A DNA stretch of 64,000 nucleotides from Paenibacillus sedimenti (GTDB lineage Bacteria; Bacillota; Bacilli; Paenibacillales; NBRC-103111): positions 124,001 through 188,000 of the forward strand of contig NZ_JACVVD010000002.1 of assembly GCF_014534655.1 (NCBI RefSeq), read 5' to 3'. Below are positions 17,921-27,504 of the stretch, piece by piece. A program made the position numbers and the translations under genes. The notes beneath the pieces are model-generated. The model was not told the DNA's origin. It did not search any database and was given only the letters and a program-made list of their open reading frames with translations. The first letter of the stretch is position 1. Every line of letters starts with the position of its first letter.

Positions 17921-18401
17921 ACATATATTGATCCACTTTCGCCTTCATCGAGGCGACAACCGTCTTTTTATACCGGAACGCGAGGGCCAGCACACGAATT
18001 TGTTGTCTTCGTGTCAACTGCTTCATGCGAGTTTCCTCGTTCAGGAAGCGGCGAACGATCGACCATGTGGCTGGAGTCGTCCGCTCTCGGTTGATATGCG
18101 GGAAATTGTTTAATAGCGTGTCACTGCGAAGCCTGGTTAACCACGATTTTACTTGCGAACGAGGTTTGCTTTCATCTACCAAGCAAGGTGCTGCCCATTT
18201 TTTAGTATGCGAACGAAGATACTCGTATCGGTCATTTCCTAATAGGATGCTGTAGCTTCCGTCTTTGCGATTTTTTCTAACCACTAATAGATGCATGCAG
18301 TCCCACATTAAGCAGCGAAGTTTACGGAGATGCGAAGTCATTTTAGCTGGAACATCGGGTTTGATCTTGTCCAGAGGCACGTATTGAACCGAGAATCGCA
18401 T
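17919..18401 (-). CDS. Stand-alone ParB-like N-terminal domain protein
   Basis: The start at 18401 is set by AGGAGG at 18411-18416 with correct spacing. The 160-residue product starts like a ParB/Srx nuclease-fold domain (QYVPLDKIKPD, then SYSILLGNDRYEYLR where family members have the G-x-x-R element), but lacks the ParB helix-turn-helix and dimer domain. It ends in a basic helical tail. Its start faces the GH28 gene. No partition gene is nearby, so a role in chromosome segregation is not implied. The function is unknown. Confidence 0.65.
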   Translation of the reverse strand: MRFSVQYVPLDKIKPDVPAKMTSHLRKLRCLMWDCMHLLVVRKNRKDGSYSILLGNDRYEYLRSHTKKWAAPCLVDESKPRSQVKSWLTRLRSDTLLNNFPHINRERTTPATWSIVRRFLNEETRMKQLTRRQQIRVLALAFRYKKTVVASMKAKVDQYM

Positions 18402-18563
18402 ATGCATTCTCCTCCTTTTAGCAAGTATATGGAGAGGACGATTTGTCTTAGAAGCGCAAAAATGTTCAATTTTCAGCAATTTCGACAACAAAAAAGCAAG
18501 AAAACGAGCGAGCCTATGATTTATAATAAAGGCATTCATAAGAGAATCAGAGAGGGGTTCATC

Positions 18564-20144
18564 ATGCAGAATGCGTATGCAGGGGTACAAGCAAGATTAG
18601 CCATGCCGGAGGTGCTGCTTCCGGACATTCCGGAGCGTGAGTTTTACGTCGTTGACTTTGGTGCAGTCGGAGACGGGATGACCGATAATTCAGAGGCGTT
18701 TCGTCAGGCGATTGAAGCTTGTGCAGCAGCGGGTGGGGGGAAGGTTGTGATTCCGGCCGGCATATGGCTGATAGGACCGCTGGCGCTTAGAAGCAAGCTG
18801 GAAATCCATGCGGAAGCCGGTGCGCTAGTGTTGTTCAGCAAGCGGTTCGATGATTATCCGCTGATCATGTCCAGCTACGAAGGCAGACCCGGCATCCGCT
18901 GTCAGTCCCCGCTCGATGGAGAAGGCCTTACGGATGTGGCGATTACCGGAGAGGGCGTGTTCGACGGGGGCGGTGAAGCATGGCGTCCGGTCAAGAAGTG
19001 GAAAATGTCCGAACCCCAGTGGAAACAGCTCATCGAATCAGGCGGCATTCTGGATGATACCGGACAATGGTGGCCTACGGCTGCTGCCATGCGAGGCAGG
19101 GCTGTGGCAGAGCGTCTGCAACAGGAAGGCATTGTAGATGCTGCAGCATATCAAGTAATCAGAGACTACTTAAGGCCGAATCTGCTGAGTTTGCGCAATT
19201 GTAAGCGCATTCTGCTCGATGGCCCCACCTTTCAAAATTCGGCTGCCTGGTGTCTTCACCCTTGGGCGTCCGAGCATGTTGTGATCCGTAACGTCATGGT
19301 CCGGAATCCCTGGTTTGCCCAAAACGGAGACGGCCTCGATCTGGATTCCTGCCGCTATGGGATCGTGGAGAATTGTTCGTTTGACGTCGGCGACGACGCG
19401 ATCTGCATGAAATCAGGCAAGGATGAAGCCGGACGGGAGTTAGGTATTCCGTGCGAGTACATCACGATTCGGGGATGCAGGGTTTATCACGGACATGGAG
19501 GGTTCGTCATTGGAAGCGAGATGTCCGGGGGCGTACGCCACGTTCATGTCTCCGATTGCACTTTTATCGGCACCGATATCGGTCTCCGGTTCAAAAGCGC
19601 ACGCGGCCGGGGAGGAACCGTCGAGCATATTGCGATCGAGCGAATTTATATGCGGGATATCCAGGGGGAGGCGATTTCCTTCCATATGTTTTATGCAGGG
19701 AAAGAAGGTTCCGGAGCTGCCGAAGAGGAGAGCATGCCTGTTTCGGTGGAAACGCCCGTGTTCCGTCATATCGACATACGGAATATTACATGCGCCGGCG
19801 CACAGACAGCTTTACTCGTAAACGGGCTTCCCGAGATGCCGCTTGAGGGGCTTTCAGTAAACAATATGATCGTTTCGTCTGAACGCGGAATTGTTTGCAA
19901 TAACGTGACTAATCTGTCGCTGCGGAATTTGAAACTTCGTAAGGTTCAAGGTCCTTTGCTGCAAGTTCACCAATGTCAGGATGTGATATTGGATCAGGTT
20001 TCAGATGAGGGCGCGGAGGATGAGCTTGTCGTATCCGGCAAGAAGACCAAAAACATCGAGTGGAACAACACGGATGCATCGGAGAATCGCCGCAAGGTAA
20101 CGATAGCTCCCGAGGTTGTGCATCAAGATACCATTCACTGGTAG
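18564..20144 (+). CDS. Glycoside hydrolase family 28 (polygalacturonase), cytoplasmic
   Basis: It hydrolyses galacturonan or rhamnogalacturonan oligomers. The start is at 18564 behind GAGAGGGG. There is no signal peptide, so it works inside the cell. The N-terminus has the pectate-lyase-superfamily opening (YVVDFGAVGDGMTDNSEAF). Catalytic motifs are in order: NGDGLDLDS (about 253), GDDAICMKSG (about 275), GHGGFVIGSEMSGG (His near 311) and RFKSARGRGG (about 341). Exo-acting enzymes of this type process imported pectin oligomers. An AraC gene of opposite orientation ends 10 bases after it. Confidence 0.92.
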   Translation: MQNAYAGVQARLAMPEVLLPDIPEREFYVVDFGAVGDGMTDNSEAFRQAIEACAAAGGGKVVIPAGIWLIGPLALRSKLEIHAEAGALVLFSKRFDDYPLIMSSYEGRPGIRCQSPLDGEGLTDVAITGEGVFDGGGEAWRPVKKWKMSEPQWKQLIESGGILDDTGQWWPTAAAMRGRAVAERLQQEGIVDAAAYQVIRDYLRPNLLSLRNCKRILLDGPTFQNSAAWCLHPWASEHVVIRNVMVRNPWFAQNGDGLDLDSCRYGIVENCSFDVGDDAICMKSGKDEAGRELGIPCEYITIRGCRVYHGHGGFVIGSEMSGGVRHVHVSDCTFIGTDIGLRFKSARGRGGTVEHIAIERIYMRDIQGEAISFHMFYAGKEGSGAAEEESMPVSVETPVFRHIDIRNITCAGAQTALLVNGLPEMPLEGLSVNNMIVSSERGIVCNNVTNLSLRNLKLRKVQGPLLQVHQCQDVILDQVSDEGAEDELVVSGKKTKNIEWNNTDASENRRKVTIAPEVVHQDTIHW

Positions 20145-20154
20145 ACGCTGCCCG

Positions 20155-21003
20155 CTATCCTTTCATTCGTTCACGGTAACGGAGCGGCGACAAGCCGGTA
20201 ATCGCTTTAAATGTTTTATTAAAATGCGAGATATGCTCAAAGCCGACCTGTTCGGCAATCGCCTGCACTTTAGCCCGGGTTGTATGAAGCAGCTTCTGCG
20301 CTTCCCGGATGCGAACATATCGAATATATTCGCTGCAATGAAAGCCGGTCAGCTTGAGAAATATCCGGCTTAAATACGACGGACTTATATAAAATTGCTT
20401 CGCCAGCATTTCTAAAGTGATGGGCTCATTGAAATGCATATTGATAAAAGTGGCGATCTCGGATATTTTCTGGTGCATCGGATGTTCGCTGCTAAGTGCC
20501 TGGTTGCTTGTTCCGCCGGCGCGATGAATCCGGATCAAAAGCTCGGTTAACAGCTGCCGTACGCAGCTCACGTATAGTTCTGGCTGATCTCTGCATTCAT
20601 TCAGCATTTGTTGAAGCAGATACTCAATGACCGGCTGTTCCTTCATCGAAAAACGAATGAGGGCAGACTCCTGAAAAGGCGGCAGCTCAAGAACCGGAGG
20701 GTCCGTTTGACGGACAAAGTCATGCGTGAACTCAATAAGCACCCGCTCGAACTTCTCGATATCGGAGCTGGCAGTGGAATGAAGCTCGTTCGGAACGACG
20801 ACGACCATGTCTCCTTTTTTGGCGGTATACACCTTGCCGTTCATAAAATAAACCCGCTCTCCGTCCAGCAAGTAGTACAGCTCATAGAACGGATGAAGAT
20901 GAGGACGCAGCATGGCGGAGTATCCTTTATGTTGAAGCTGCTGAATGGAAAAGGATTCCTCAATATGATATTTCGGCTCTTTCGGCTCGGCCCTGTTGTT
21001 CAT
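20155..21003 (-). CDS. AraC-family regulator with cupin sensor domain
   Basis: The start at 21003 is set by AGAGAGGG. The first half is an AraC-type cupin ligand pocket (MLRPHLHPFYELYYLLDGE; MVVVVPNELHS), and the C-terminal 100 residues are the double helix-turn-helix (TLEMLAKQFYISPSYLSRIF; AQKLLHTTRAKVQAIAEQVGFEHISHF). It is divergent from the rhamnogalacturonan operon at 21073 and ends against GH28, so it probably senses a pectin-derived sugar and activates both sides. The ligand is unknown. Confidence 0.9.
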   Translation of the reverse strand: MNNRAEPKEPKYHIEESFSIQQLQHKGYSAMLRPHLHPFYELYYLLDGERVYFMNGKVYTAKKGDMVVVVPNELHSTASSDIEKFERVLIEFTHDFVRQTDPPVLELPPFQESALIRFSMKEQPVIEYLLQQMLNECRDQPELYVSCVRQLLTELLIRIHRAGGTSNQALSSEHPMHQKISEIATFINMHFNEPITLEMLAKQFYISPSYLSRIFLKLTGFHCSEYIRYVRIREAQKLLHTTRAKVQAIAEQVGFEHISHFNKTFKAITGLSPLRYRERMKG

Positions 21004-21072
21004 GCAATTCCCTCTCTTTGCAGGAAGCGTATGTGCAAATTGTAGCATATTTTGATGGATGGAGGTTATGAA

Positions 21073-21729
21073 TTGGCAATCATGAACATATTTTTGGCCG
21101 GAGATTCAACGATGTCCGAGTACGATGCTGCTACGGCACCCCGGGCAGGTTGGGGTCAGATGCTGGGAAGCCTCCTGAATGGAAAAGCGGAGGTGCGGAA
21201 CGCTGCGGCTTCCGGCCGAAGTTCCAAGAGCTTCATTGATGAAGGCAGGCTGGCGCCGATCGAAGAAGCGATTGGGGCAGGCGATTTTCTGCTGATCCAG
21301 TTCGGACACAACGATGAGAAGGATGACGAGGTCAGACACACAGAGCCATTCGGTACGTACCAATTCTATTTGAATCAATATATTGAGACGGCAAAAAGCA
21401 AGCAGGCTTATCCGATTCTGATCACTCCTGTACAGCGCAGAAAATTCGGCGAGAATGGCAAGCTGCAAGATACACACGGACAGTACCCGGAGGCGATGAA
21501 GCAGCTGGCTGCCGAGCGCGGAGTGCCATTAATCGATTTGGCGGCTCTGAGCAAAGAATTGTTGGAGCAACTAGGGCCTGAGGCCTCCAAAAAGCTTTTC
21601 TTGTGGCTTGATCCGGGTGAGCATCCGAACTACCCGGACGGCGTCCAGGATGACACCCATTTTTCCGAACATGGCGCAAGGGAAATCGCTAAGCTTATCG
21701 TCGATAAGCTCCATGAAATGGGGTGGTGA
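21073..21729 (+). CDS. rhgT: Rhamnogalacturonan acetylesterase, SGNH family (RhgT/YesT-like)
   Basis: It removes acetyl groups from rhamnogalacturonan. Block I is FLAGDSTMSEYD (catalytic Ser), block III GHNDEKDD, and the C-terminal Asp-His pair is in DDTHFSEHGA. About 218 residues matches the family. A TTG at 21073 lies 7 bases after GGAGG (21061-21065); the ATG at 21082 is too far away, and a start upstream of the GGAGG is unsupported. No signal peptide is seen, so it is an intracellular enzyme. It is the first gene of the operon rhgT, DJ-1, GH105, pectin esterase. Confidence 0.9.
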   Translation: MAIMNIFLAGDSTMSEYDAATAPRAGWGQMLGSLLNGKAEVRNAAASGRSSKSFIDEGRLAPIEEAIGAGDFLLIQFGHNDEKDDEVRHTEPFGTYQFYLNQYIETAKSKQAYPILITPVQRRKFGENGKLQDTHGQYPEAMKQLAAERGVPLIDLAALSKELLEQLGPEASKKLFLWLDPGEHPNYPDGVQDDTHFSEHGAREIAKLIVDKLHEMGW

Positions 21730-22310
21730 AGAAGACAGTGGGGAAGATCATTTGTTTTATTTCTGAAGAATTTGCTGATTTTGAGGTTACTTTGGCTTTC
21801 CATAAAATTAAGATTGTCGGGAAAAGAGAAATACTGTCAATGGGATATTGTTATGAATCTGTAGTTAGTGAATCGGGACTGCACTATAAACCTAATTTGA
21901 CGGTTAAAGAAGCAATGGAACTGGATGATATTGAAGGACTCATTATACCTGGCGGACCGATACGAAACCAACATAAAGAATTAACCGAGCTCATCATTAA
22001 GCTTGATCAAGAAGAGAAGATGATAGCTGCAGTATGTAATGGTCCACAATATTTAGGACGAGCCGGCATTTTAAATAAAAGGAAATTCACCACTTCATGC
22101 ACGTCAGAAAGAATCAGTAAATTAGGAGTAAAAGATCCTTTCCCTCGCGAGAATTATTTAGATCAGCGTGTAGTTAGAGATGGACATGTAATTACCGCCC
22201 GTGGTCGTGCATTTGTTGATTTTTCTTTTGAAATTTTTGATTATTTAAATATTTATCAAGGTAAGTATCAAGAAAGAGACTTATTATTTCAAGAAATTAT
22301 GGATAGATAA
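21723..22310 (+). CDS. DJ-1/PfpI-family protein, AT-rich insertion in the pectin operon
   Basis: This single-domain DJ-1/PfpI protein has the nucleophile elbow AAVCNGPQYL (Cys) and the glycine-rich strand GLIIPGGPIRNQ. The family includes chaperones, glyoxalases and proteases, so activity cannot be named. The GTG start at 21723 overlaps the rhgT stop; a second in-frame GTG is at 21738. Its base composition is clearly more AT-rich than the flanking enzymes, with many A/T-ending codons, which suggests a separate origin. It has no known pectin role. Confidence 0.85.
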   Translation: MVKKTVGKIICFISEEFADFEVTLAFHKIKIVGKREILSMGYCYESVVSESGLHYKPNLTVKEAMELDDIEGLIIPGGPIRNQHKELTELIIKLDQEEKMIAAVCNGPQYLGRAGILNKRKFTTSCTSERISKLGVKDPFPRENYLDQRVVRDGHVITARGRAFVDFSFEIFDYLNIYQGKYQERDLLFQEIMDR

Positions 22311-22325
22311 GGAGTGGACAGCAGA

Positions 22326-23444
22326 ATGAAACAAGCAGAATTATGGTCGGTTAAAATGGCGCAGACCATCATGAAGAAAGAGGGGGTTGACGGTTACCAT
22401 CCTGAGCTCAATGAGCGCTGGGCTTATGTGCCCGGTATGACGTTAAAGGCTTTTCAATGGTTGGGCGAATGGACGGGCGACAGGACGTATACGGACTTCG
22501 CAAAGCGTCATATGGACCTGTTCATCGGGGAAGATGGTTCGATCCGCACGTATACAGTGGAAGAGTACAATCTCGACCAGATTAATCAGGGGAAACTGCT
22601 GTTCGCTTTGTGGAAGGAAACGGGCGATACCAAGTATGCGAAGTCGGCTGACCTGCTGATTACGCAAGTGAAAGGGCAGCCCCGTACGAGCGAGGGCGGC
22701 TTCTGGCATAAGAAGATTTATCCGTTCCAGATGTGGCTGGATGGTTTATATATGGCAACGCCTTTTGTTGCTGAATACGCCAAGACATTTCAGGTGCCTG
22801 CGTTGTTTGATGAAGCGGCAAGACAGCTTCTTTTGGTAGAGAGGCATACCCGCGACAAAGCGACCGGGCTGCTGCACCATGGTTGGGATGAGAGCGGCGA
22901 GCAGCTTTGGTGCGATGCTGTGACAGGGAAGTCCAGGCACTTCTGGAGCAGGGGCATGGGCTGGTATGCGATGGCGATTGTGGACGCTTTGGAGCATTTT
23001 CCGGTTGATCATCCGCAGCGGGGGACGATTGCAGGCATCTTCGAGAGAATGTGCCATGCGCTGGAGCGGGTGCAGGATGCAGAAAAGGGAGTCTGGCATC
23101 AGCTGCTCAACATGGCGGGTCGTGTTGGCAACTATCCGGAAGCATCCGGATCGTGCATGTTTGTGTACGCATTAGCCAAAGGGGTGCGGCTAGGCTATCT
23201 TTCAGAACGGTTTAAGGCTGTTGCGGTTAGAGGCTATGAAGGCATCCTGCGGCATCTGATCGAAGAAGACCGGGATGGCGTTCACCTGAAAGGCATTTGC
23301 CATGGAGCCGGACTTGGGGGTACTCCGTATCGGGATGGTTCCTACGAATATTATATTGGCGAAGCCGTTCAAGAGGATATTTTAATGGGGATGGCGCCGT
23401 TCCTGCTCGCAAGCATGGAAATCGAGAAACTGACCACGGCATAA
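22326..23444 (+). CDS. Glycoside hydrolase family 105 unsaturated rhamnogalacturonyl/glucuronyl hydrolase (YteR/YesR-like)
   Basis: It splits the unsaturated uronic acid from the end of lyase-made rhamnogalacturonan oligomers by hydrating the double bond. About 372 residues form the (alpha/alpha)6 barrel. Hallmarks are RWAYVPGMTLKAFQWLGEW, FQMWLDGLYMATPFVAEYA with the catalytic Asp, FWSRGMGWYAMAIVDALE and SGSCMFVYALAKGV. It has no signal peptide. The ATG at 22326 is preceded by AAGGAG. It is the third gene of the operon and complements the lyase encoded at 27505. Confidence 0.93.
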   Translation: MKQAELWSVKMAQTIMKKEGVDGYHPELNERWAYVPGMTLKAFQWLGEWTGDRTYTDFAKRHMDLFIGEDGSIRTYTVEEYNLDQINQGKLLFALWKETGDTKYAKSADLLITQVKGQPRTSEGGFWHKKIYPFQMWLDGLYMATPFVAEYAKTFQVPALFDEAARQLLLVERHTRDKATGLLHHGWDESGEQLWCDAVTGKSRHFWSRGMGWYAMAIVDALEHFPVDHPQRGTIAGIFERMCHALERVQDAEKGVWHQLLNMAGRVGNYPEASGSCMFVYALAKGVRLGYLSERFKAVAVRGYEGILRHLIEEDRDGVHLKGICHGAGLGGTPYRDGSYEYYIGEAVQEDILMGMAPFLLASMEIEKLTTA

Positions 23445-23478
23445 GGACGGGCTACCTTCGAGAGGAGATAAGGTATCC

Positions 23479-24387
23479 ATGAGACGTATAACCGTTTCAC
23501 AAGATGGCAGCGGAGATTTTACGAGCGTTCAGGATGCCATTGACGCCGTTCGAGTACTTCCGCTGGAGCCTGTCACGATTTATATTAAAAATGGTACCTA
23601 CCGAGAGAAAATAATCGTTCCCGACAATAAACCGGATATTTCCCTAATCGGAGAGAGCCGCGAAGGGACAGTTCTTGCCTTCAGTGACTATGCCGAAATG
23701 GTCGGGTCTGACGGAAAGAAGCTTGGAACATTCGGAACGGCTGTTTTGAAAGTGGAGGCAGATGATTTTCGCATGGAAAATCTGACGGTGCAGAACACAG
23801 CCGGTTTCGGTCCGGCGATCGGGCAGGCTGTTGCGCTATATACGTCAGGGGACCGTCATGTGTACCGGAACGTCAGGCTTCTCGGCAATCAGGATACGCT
23901 TTATACGAGCAGGGGACGGCAGTACTTTGCGGATTGTTACATAGAGGGTCATGTTGACTATATTTTCGGATCGGCAACGGTGTTGTTCGAATCGTGCGAG
24001 ATTCACAGCCTGCGGCAAGGTTATATCACAGCCGCTTCGACGCCGAAAGATACTGCGATCGGGTATGTTTTCCTGAACTGCCGGTTGACCGGCGCACAGA
24101 CGGAAGAGTCCGTCTATCTGGGCAGGCCTTGGAGAGCATGGGCGCATACCGTCTTTATCAACACCTGGATGGGTCCGCATATCCATTCGGCCGGTTGGGA
24201 CAATTGGGGAAATCCGGATAACGAAAGTACTTCGCGCTACGCGGAATACGGCAGTACGGGTCCCGGAGCGCGAGCTGAAGCCCGCGTGCAATGGGCTAGG
24301 GTTTTGTCTGAAAAGGAAGCACCGGTGCCGGATGTGAAGCGTGTTCTCGCCGGGCCTGATGACTGGAATCCGCAGGTTCGGAGCTGA
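23479..24387 (+). CDS. Pectin methylesterase, CE8 family, cytoplasmic
   Basis: It demethylates pectin-derived oligogalacturonides. The right-handed beta-helix motifs are GNQDTLYTSRGRQYF (about 135), HVDYIFGSATVLFESCEIH (catalytic Asp about 158) and YLGRPWRAWA (Arg about 215). At 302 residues without a signal peptide it resembles intracellular esterases acting on imported oligomers. The ribosome site is AGAGGAGAT. It is the last gene before a strong terminator. Confidence 0.93.
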   Translation: MRRITVSQDGSGDFTSVQDAIDAVRVLPLEPVTIYIKNGTYREKIIVPDNKPDISLIGESREGTVLAFSDYAEMVGSDGKKLGTFGTAVLKVEADDFRMENLTVQNTAGFGPAIGQAVALYTSGDRHVYRNVRLLGNQDTLYTSRGRQYFADCYIEGHVDYIFGSATVLFESCEIHSLRQGYITAASTPKDTAIGYVFLNCRLTGAQTEESVYLGRPWRAWAHTVFINTWMGPHIHSAGWDNWGNPDNESTSRYAEYGSTGPGARAEARVQWARVLSEKEAPVPDVKRVLAGPDDWNPQVRS

Positions 24388-24395
24388 CGAAAATA

Positions 24396-24432
24396 AACCG
24401 ACTTTCCATGGAATTGGAAGGTCGGTTTTGTT
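24396..24432 (+). terminator. Terminator of the rhamnogalacturonan operon
   Basis: AACCGACTTTCCA pairs with TGGAAGGTCGGTT (one G-U), followed by TTGTTTT. Confidence 0.88.
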
Positions 24433-24551
24433 TTCGTTAGAGGCTTTCTCGCTCTGCATTGGATTGGCGGTCTGCTCCTAATATCCCCATTTATCGACGT
24501 CGCCATTTCCGCAAGAAACGGTCGATATCGATCGACGTTTCACTTATGTTT

Positions 24552-25457
24552 CTAGCGCTTATAGGTGCGGAAAATGATGTCACGGTTGTAATTGCCGAAG
24601 CCTTCGCCATACAGAGTCAAACCGCCGACATGTGCCGCGTGCTCCGGCACTTCCAAGCGCAGGATCCACTCGTTGCGGGAGACGCGGATGTCCTTGATCG
24701 TGACCGCCGAGAGCCGCTGCCCGTCAAGGAAGGTGCCCTCCTCGGTAATGCGGATGACTTTCAGCCATCCGTATTGATTGGTGGAGTCCGGCCACCAGGC
24801 CGGCGTGAGCAGCCCGCGTCCCTGCCCAGAGTCGCCAGGGCTGGTCCAATAGCCGAGCAATGTATCATTCACATAGAAGTGAATGTCCGAAGGCCAGTTC
24901 TCCTGAACGCCCGGCGCCTCCGAGCCGATCTCGAGCGAGATCTCGATCTCCTCGAGCATCTGCCCGGCTAGCACATAGTTCGGGATGCTGTATTCTACGA
25001 ATCCGCGCCCGAACCAAAGGATGCGCGCATGCATCCGCTCAGGCTCGAAAAAATAGCGCGGATCGTCAAACTGGCCGATCATGTGCTCAGCCGTCGCCAG
25101 ACCGCAGGTCGGATGCACCTCGAACCGCGTATAATGGCCGACGGGGATGGATACCTCGTCGAAGATCCGCTGCTGCTCGACCTGCTGAGGGAGGAGCATC
25201 TCGATGCGGGCAACCGCAAGCGAGCATATTTTATGCGTGCCGCCTTGCTTCCGAACTAACTCGGTCACGATTAGTCCGCCTTTCTCCAGCTTTTTCACAT
25301 GCATCGTCACAATGGCGCTGCTCAGTCCAAGCATGGCCGCCAAATCTTTCACATTCCTCGGCTGCTCCGCGAGCAGCTCCAGTATCGTAAGCCGCACATC
25401 GCTTGCCAACGCTTCGTAAAGCGGCAGCCATTTGCGGTCGGTTGTCGTTTGAATCAT
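24552..25457 (-). CDS. ArsR-like winged-helix transcriptional regulator with large C-terminal domain
   Basis: Residues 1-85 form an ArsR/GntR-like winged helix (YEALASDVRLTILELLAEQPRNVKDLAAMLGLSSAIVTMHVKKLEKGGLI). The remaining 215 residues are a beta-rich sensor domain seen in Paenibacillus regulators next to glycosidases; no known ligand motif was recognised. It diverges from the GH51 gene across a 170-base region holding a perfect palindrome, so it probably controls that gene and itself. The ribosome site AAGGAGCT lies before the ATG. Confidence 0.85.
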   Translation of the reverse strand: MIQTTTDRKWLPLYEALASDVRLTILELLAEQPRNVKDLAAMLGLSSAIVTMHVKKLEKGGLIVTELVRKQGGTHKICSLAVARIEMLLPQQVEQQRIFDEVSIPVGHYTRFEVHPTCGLATAEHMIGQFDDPRYFFEPERMHARILWFGRGFVEYSIPNYVLAGQMLEEIEISLEIGSEAPGVQENWPSDIHFYVNDTLLGYWTSPGDSGQGRGLLTPAWWPDSTNQYGWLKVIRITEEGTFLDGQRLSAVTIKDIRVSRNEWILRLEVPEHAAHVGGLTLYGEGFGNYNRDIIFRTYKR

Positions 25458-25524
25458 TTCTCATAGCTCCTTATTGGTACATCGACTAGTTAACACAAAT
25501 ATTAATTCAAAAAAGAAGAAATGA

Positions 25525-25545
25525 AAAGCTTGAAATTCAAGCTTT
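25525..25545. promoter_or_regulatory. Palindrome between the ArsR-like regulator and GH51
   Basis: AAAGCTTGAA-A-TTCAAGCTTT is perfectly symmetric (10+1+10). It lies in the AT-rich divergent promoter region and is a good candidate operator for the adjacent regulator. Confidence 0.6.
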
Positions 25546-25606
25546 AATGTTGTTTAATGGGGTTGAGTAGATAGTTAAATTGTTAATTGATTCATAATTT
25601 TATTAA

Positions 25607-27142
<1,536 letters not shown>

Positions 27143-27160
27143 GTTAAGCAGAGGAAATAC

Positions 27161-27214
27161 AAAAAAGAGTTGTACCTTCAAGCAGCGCAAACTGCACAGG
27201 TACAACTCTTTTTA
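27161..27214 (+). terminator. Strong terminator after abfA (symmetric)
   Basis: A 16-bp perfect stem (AAAAAGAGTTGTACCT with AGGTACAACTCTTTTT) has A-rich and T-rich flanks and would work on both strands. Confidence 0.93.
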
Positions 27215-27310
27215 CTTTAGGCTTTGTTATTCTTCATTATTGATTGCTAACCATAAGAAAAACCACTCAAGCAATTAGCGATTAATTCGAAACTATCGTT
27301 CCCCAATCTA

Positions 27311-27432
27311 TGTACTCGAAAAATCATACAGATTTATCCTTCAAACGATAATTTCCATAGTTATATACGAAAAATCATATACAAAAGCTCTAATTGAAGC
27401 GAAGCGCCCAATTTTATATGAAATATCATATA
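27311..27432. repeat. Three related short palindromes spaced exactly 51 bp
   Basis: GTACTCGAAAAATCATACA (27312-27330), TATACGAAAAATCATATA (27364-27381) and TATATGAAATATCATATA (27415-27432) share the core GAAAWATCATA, whose first base falls at 27318, 27369 and 27420. Sequence between the cores is not conserved. The third is a perfect 7-4-7 inverted repeat. Confidence 0.6.
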
Positions 27433-27455
27433 GAATCGTTGTTTCTGTGATGAAT

Positions 27456-27481
27456 GAACCTTCGCAGGTTCCCTCTTTTTT
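27456..27481 (+). terminator. Small plus-strand terminator-like hairpin between converging genes
   Basis: GAACC, loop TTCGCA, GGTTC, then CCTCTTTTTT. It points in the + direction although abfA already has a much stronger terminator. Confidence 0.4.
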
Positions 27482-27504
27482 AAGCCGCCTTACTTTAAAC
27501 TCCA

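Noticed and set aside
18330..18563. Longer N-terminus for the GH28 protein
   Set aside because: The extension would overlap the divergent gene start, lacks a ribosome site and precedes the conserved family opening; the ATG at 18564 has a good site.
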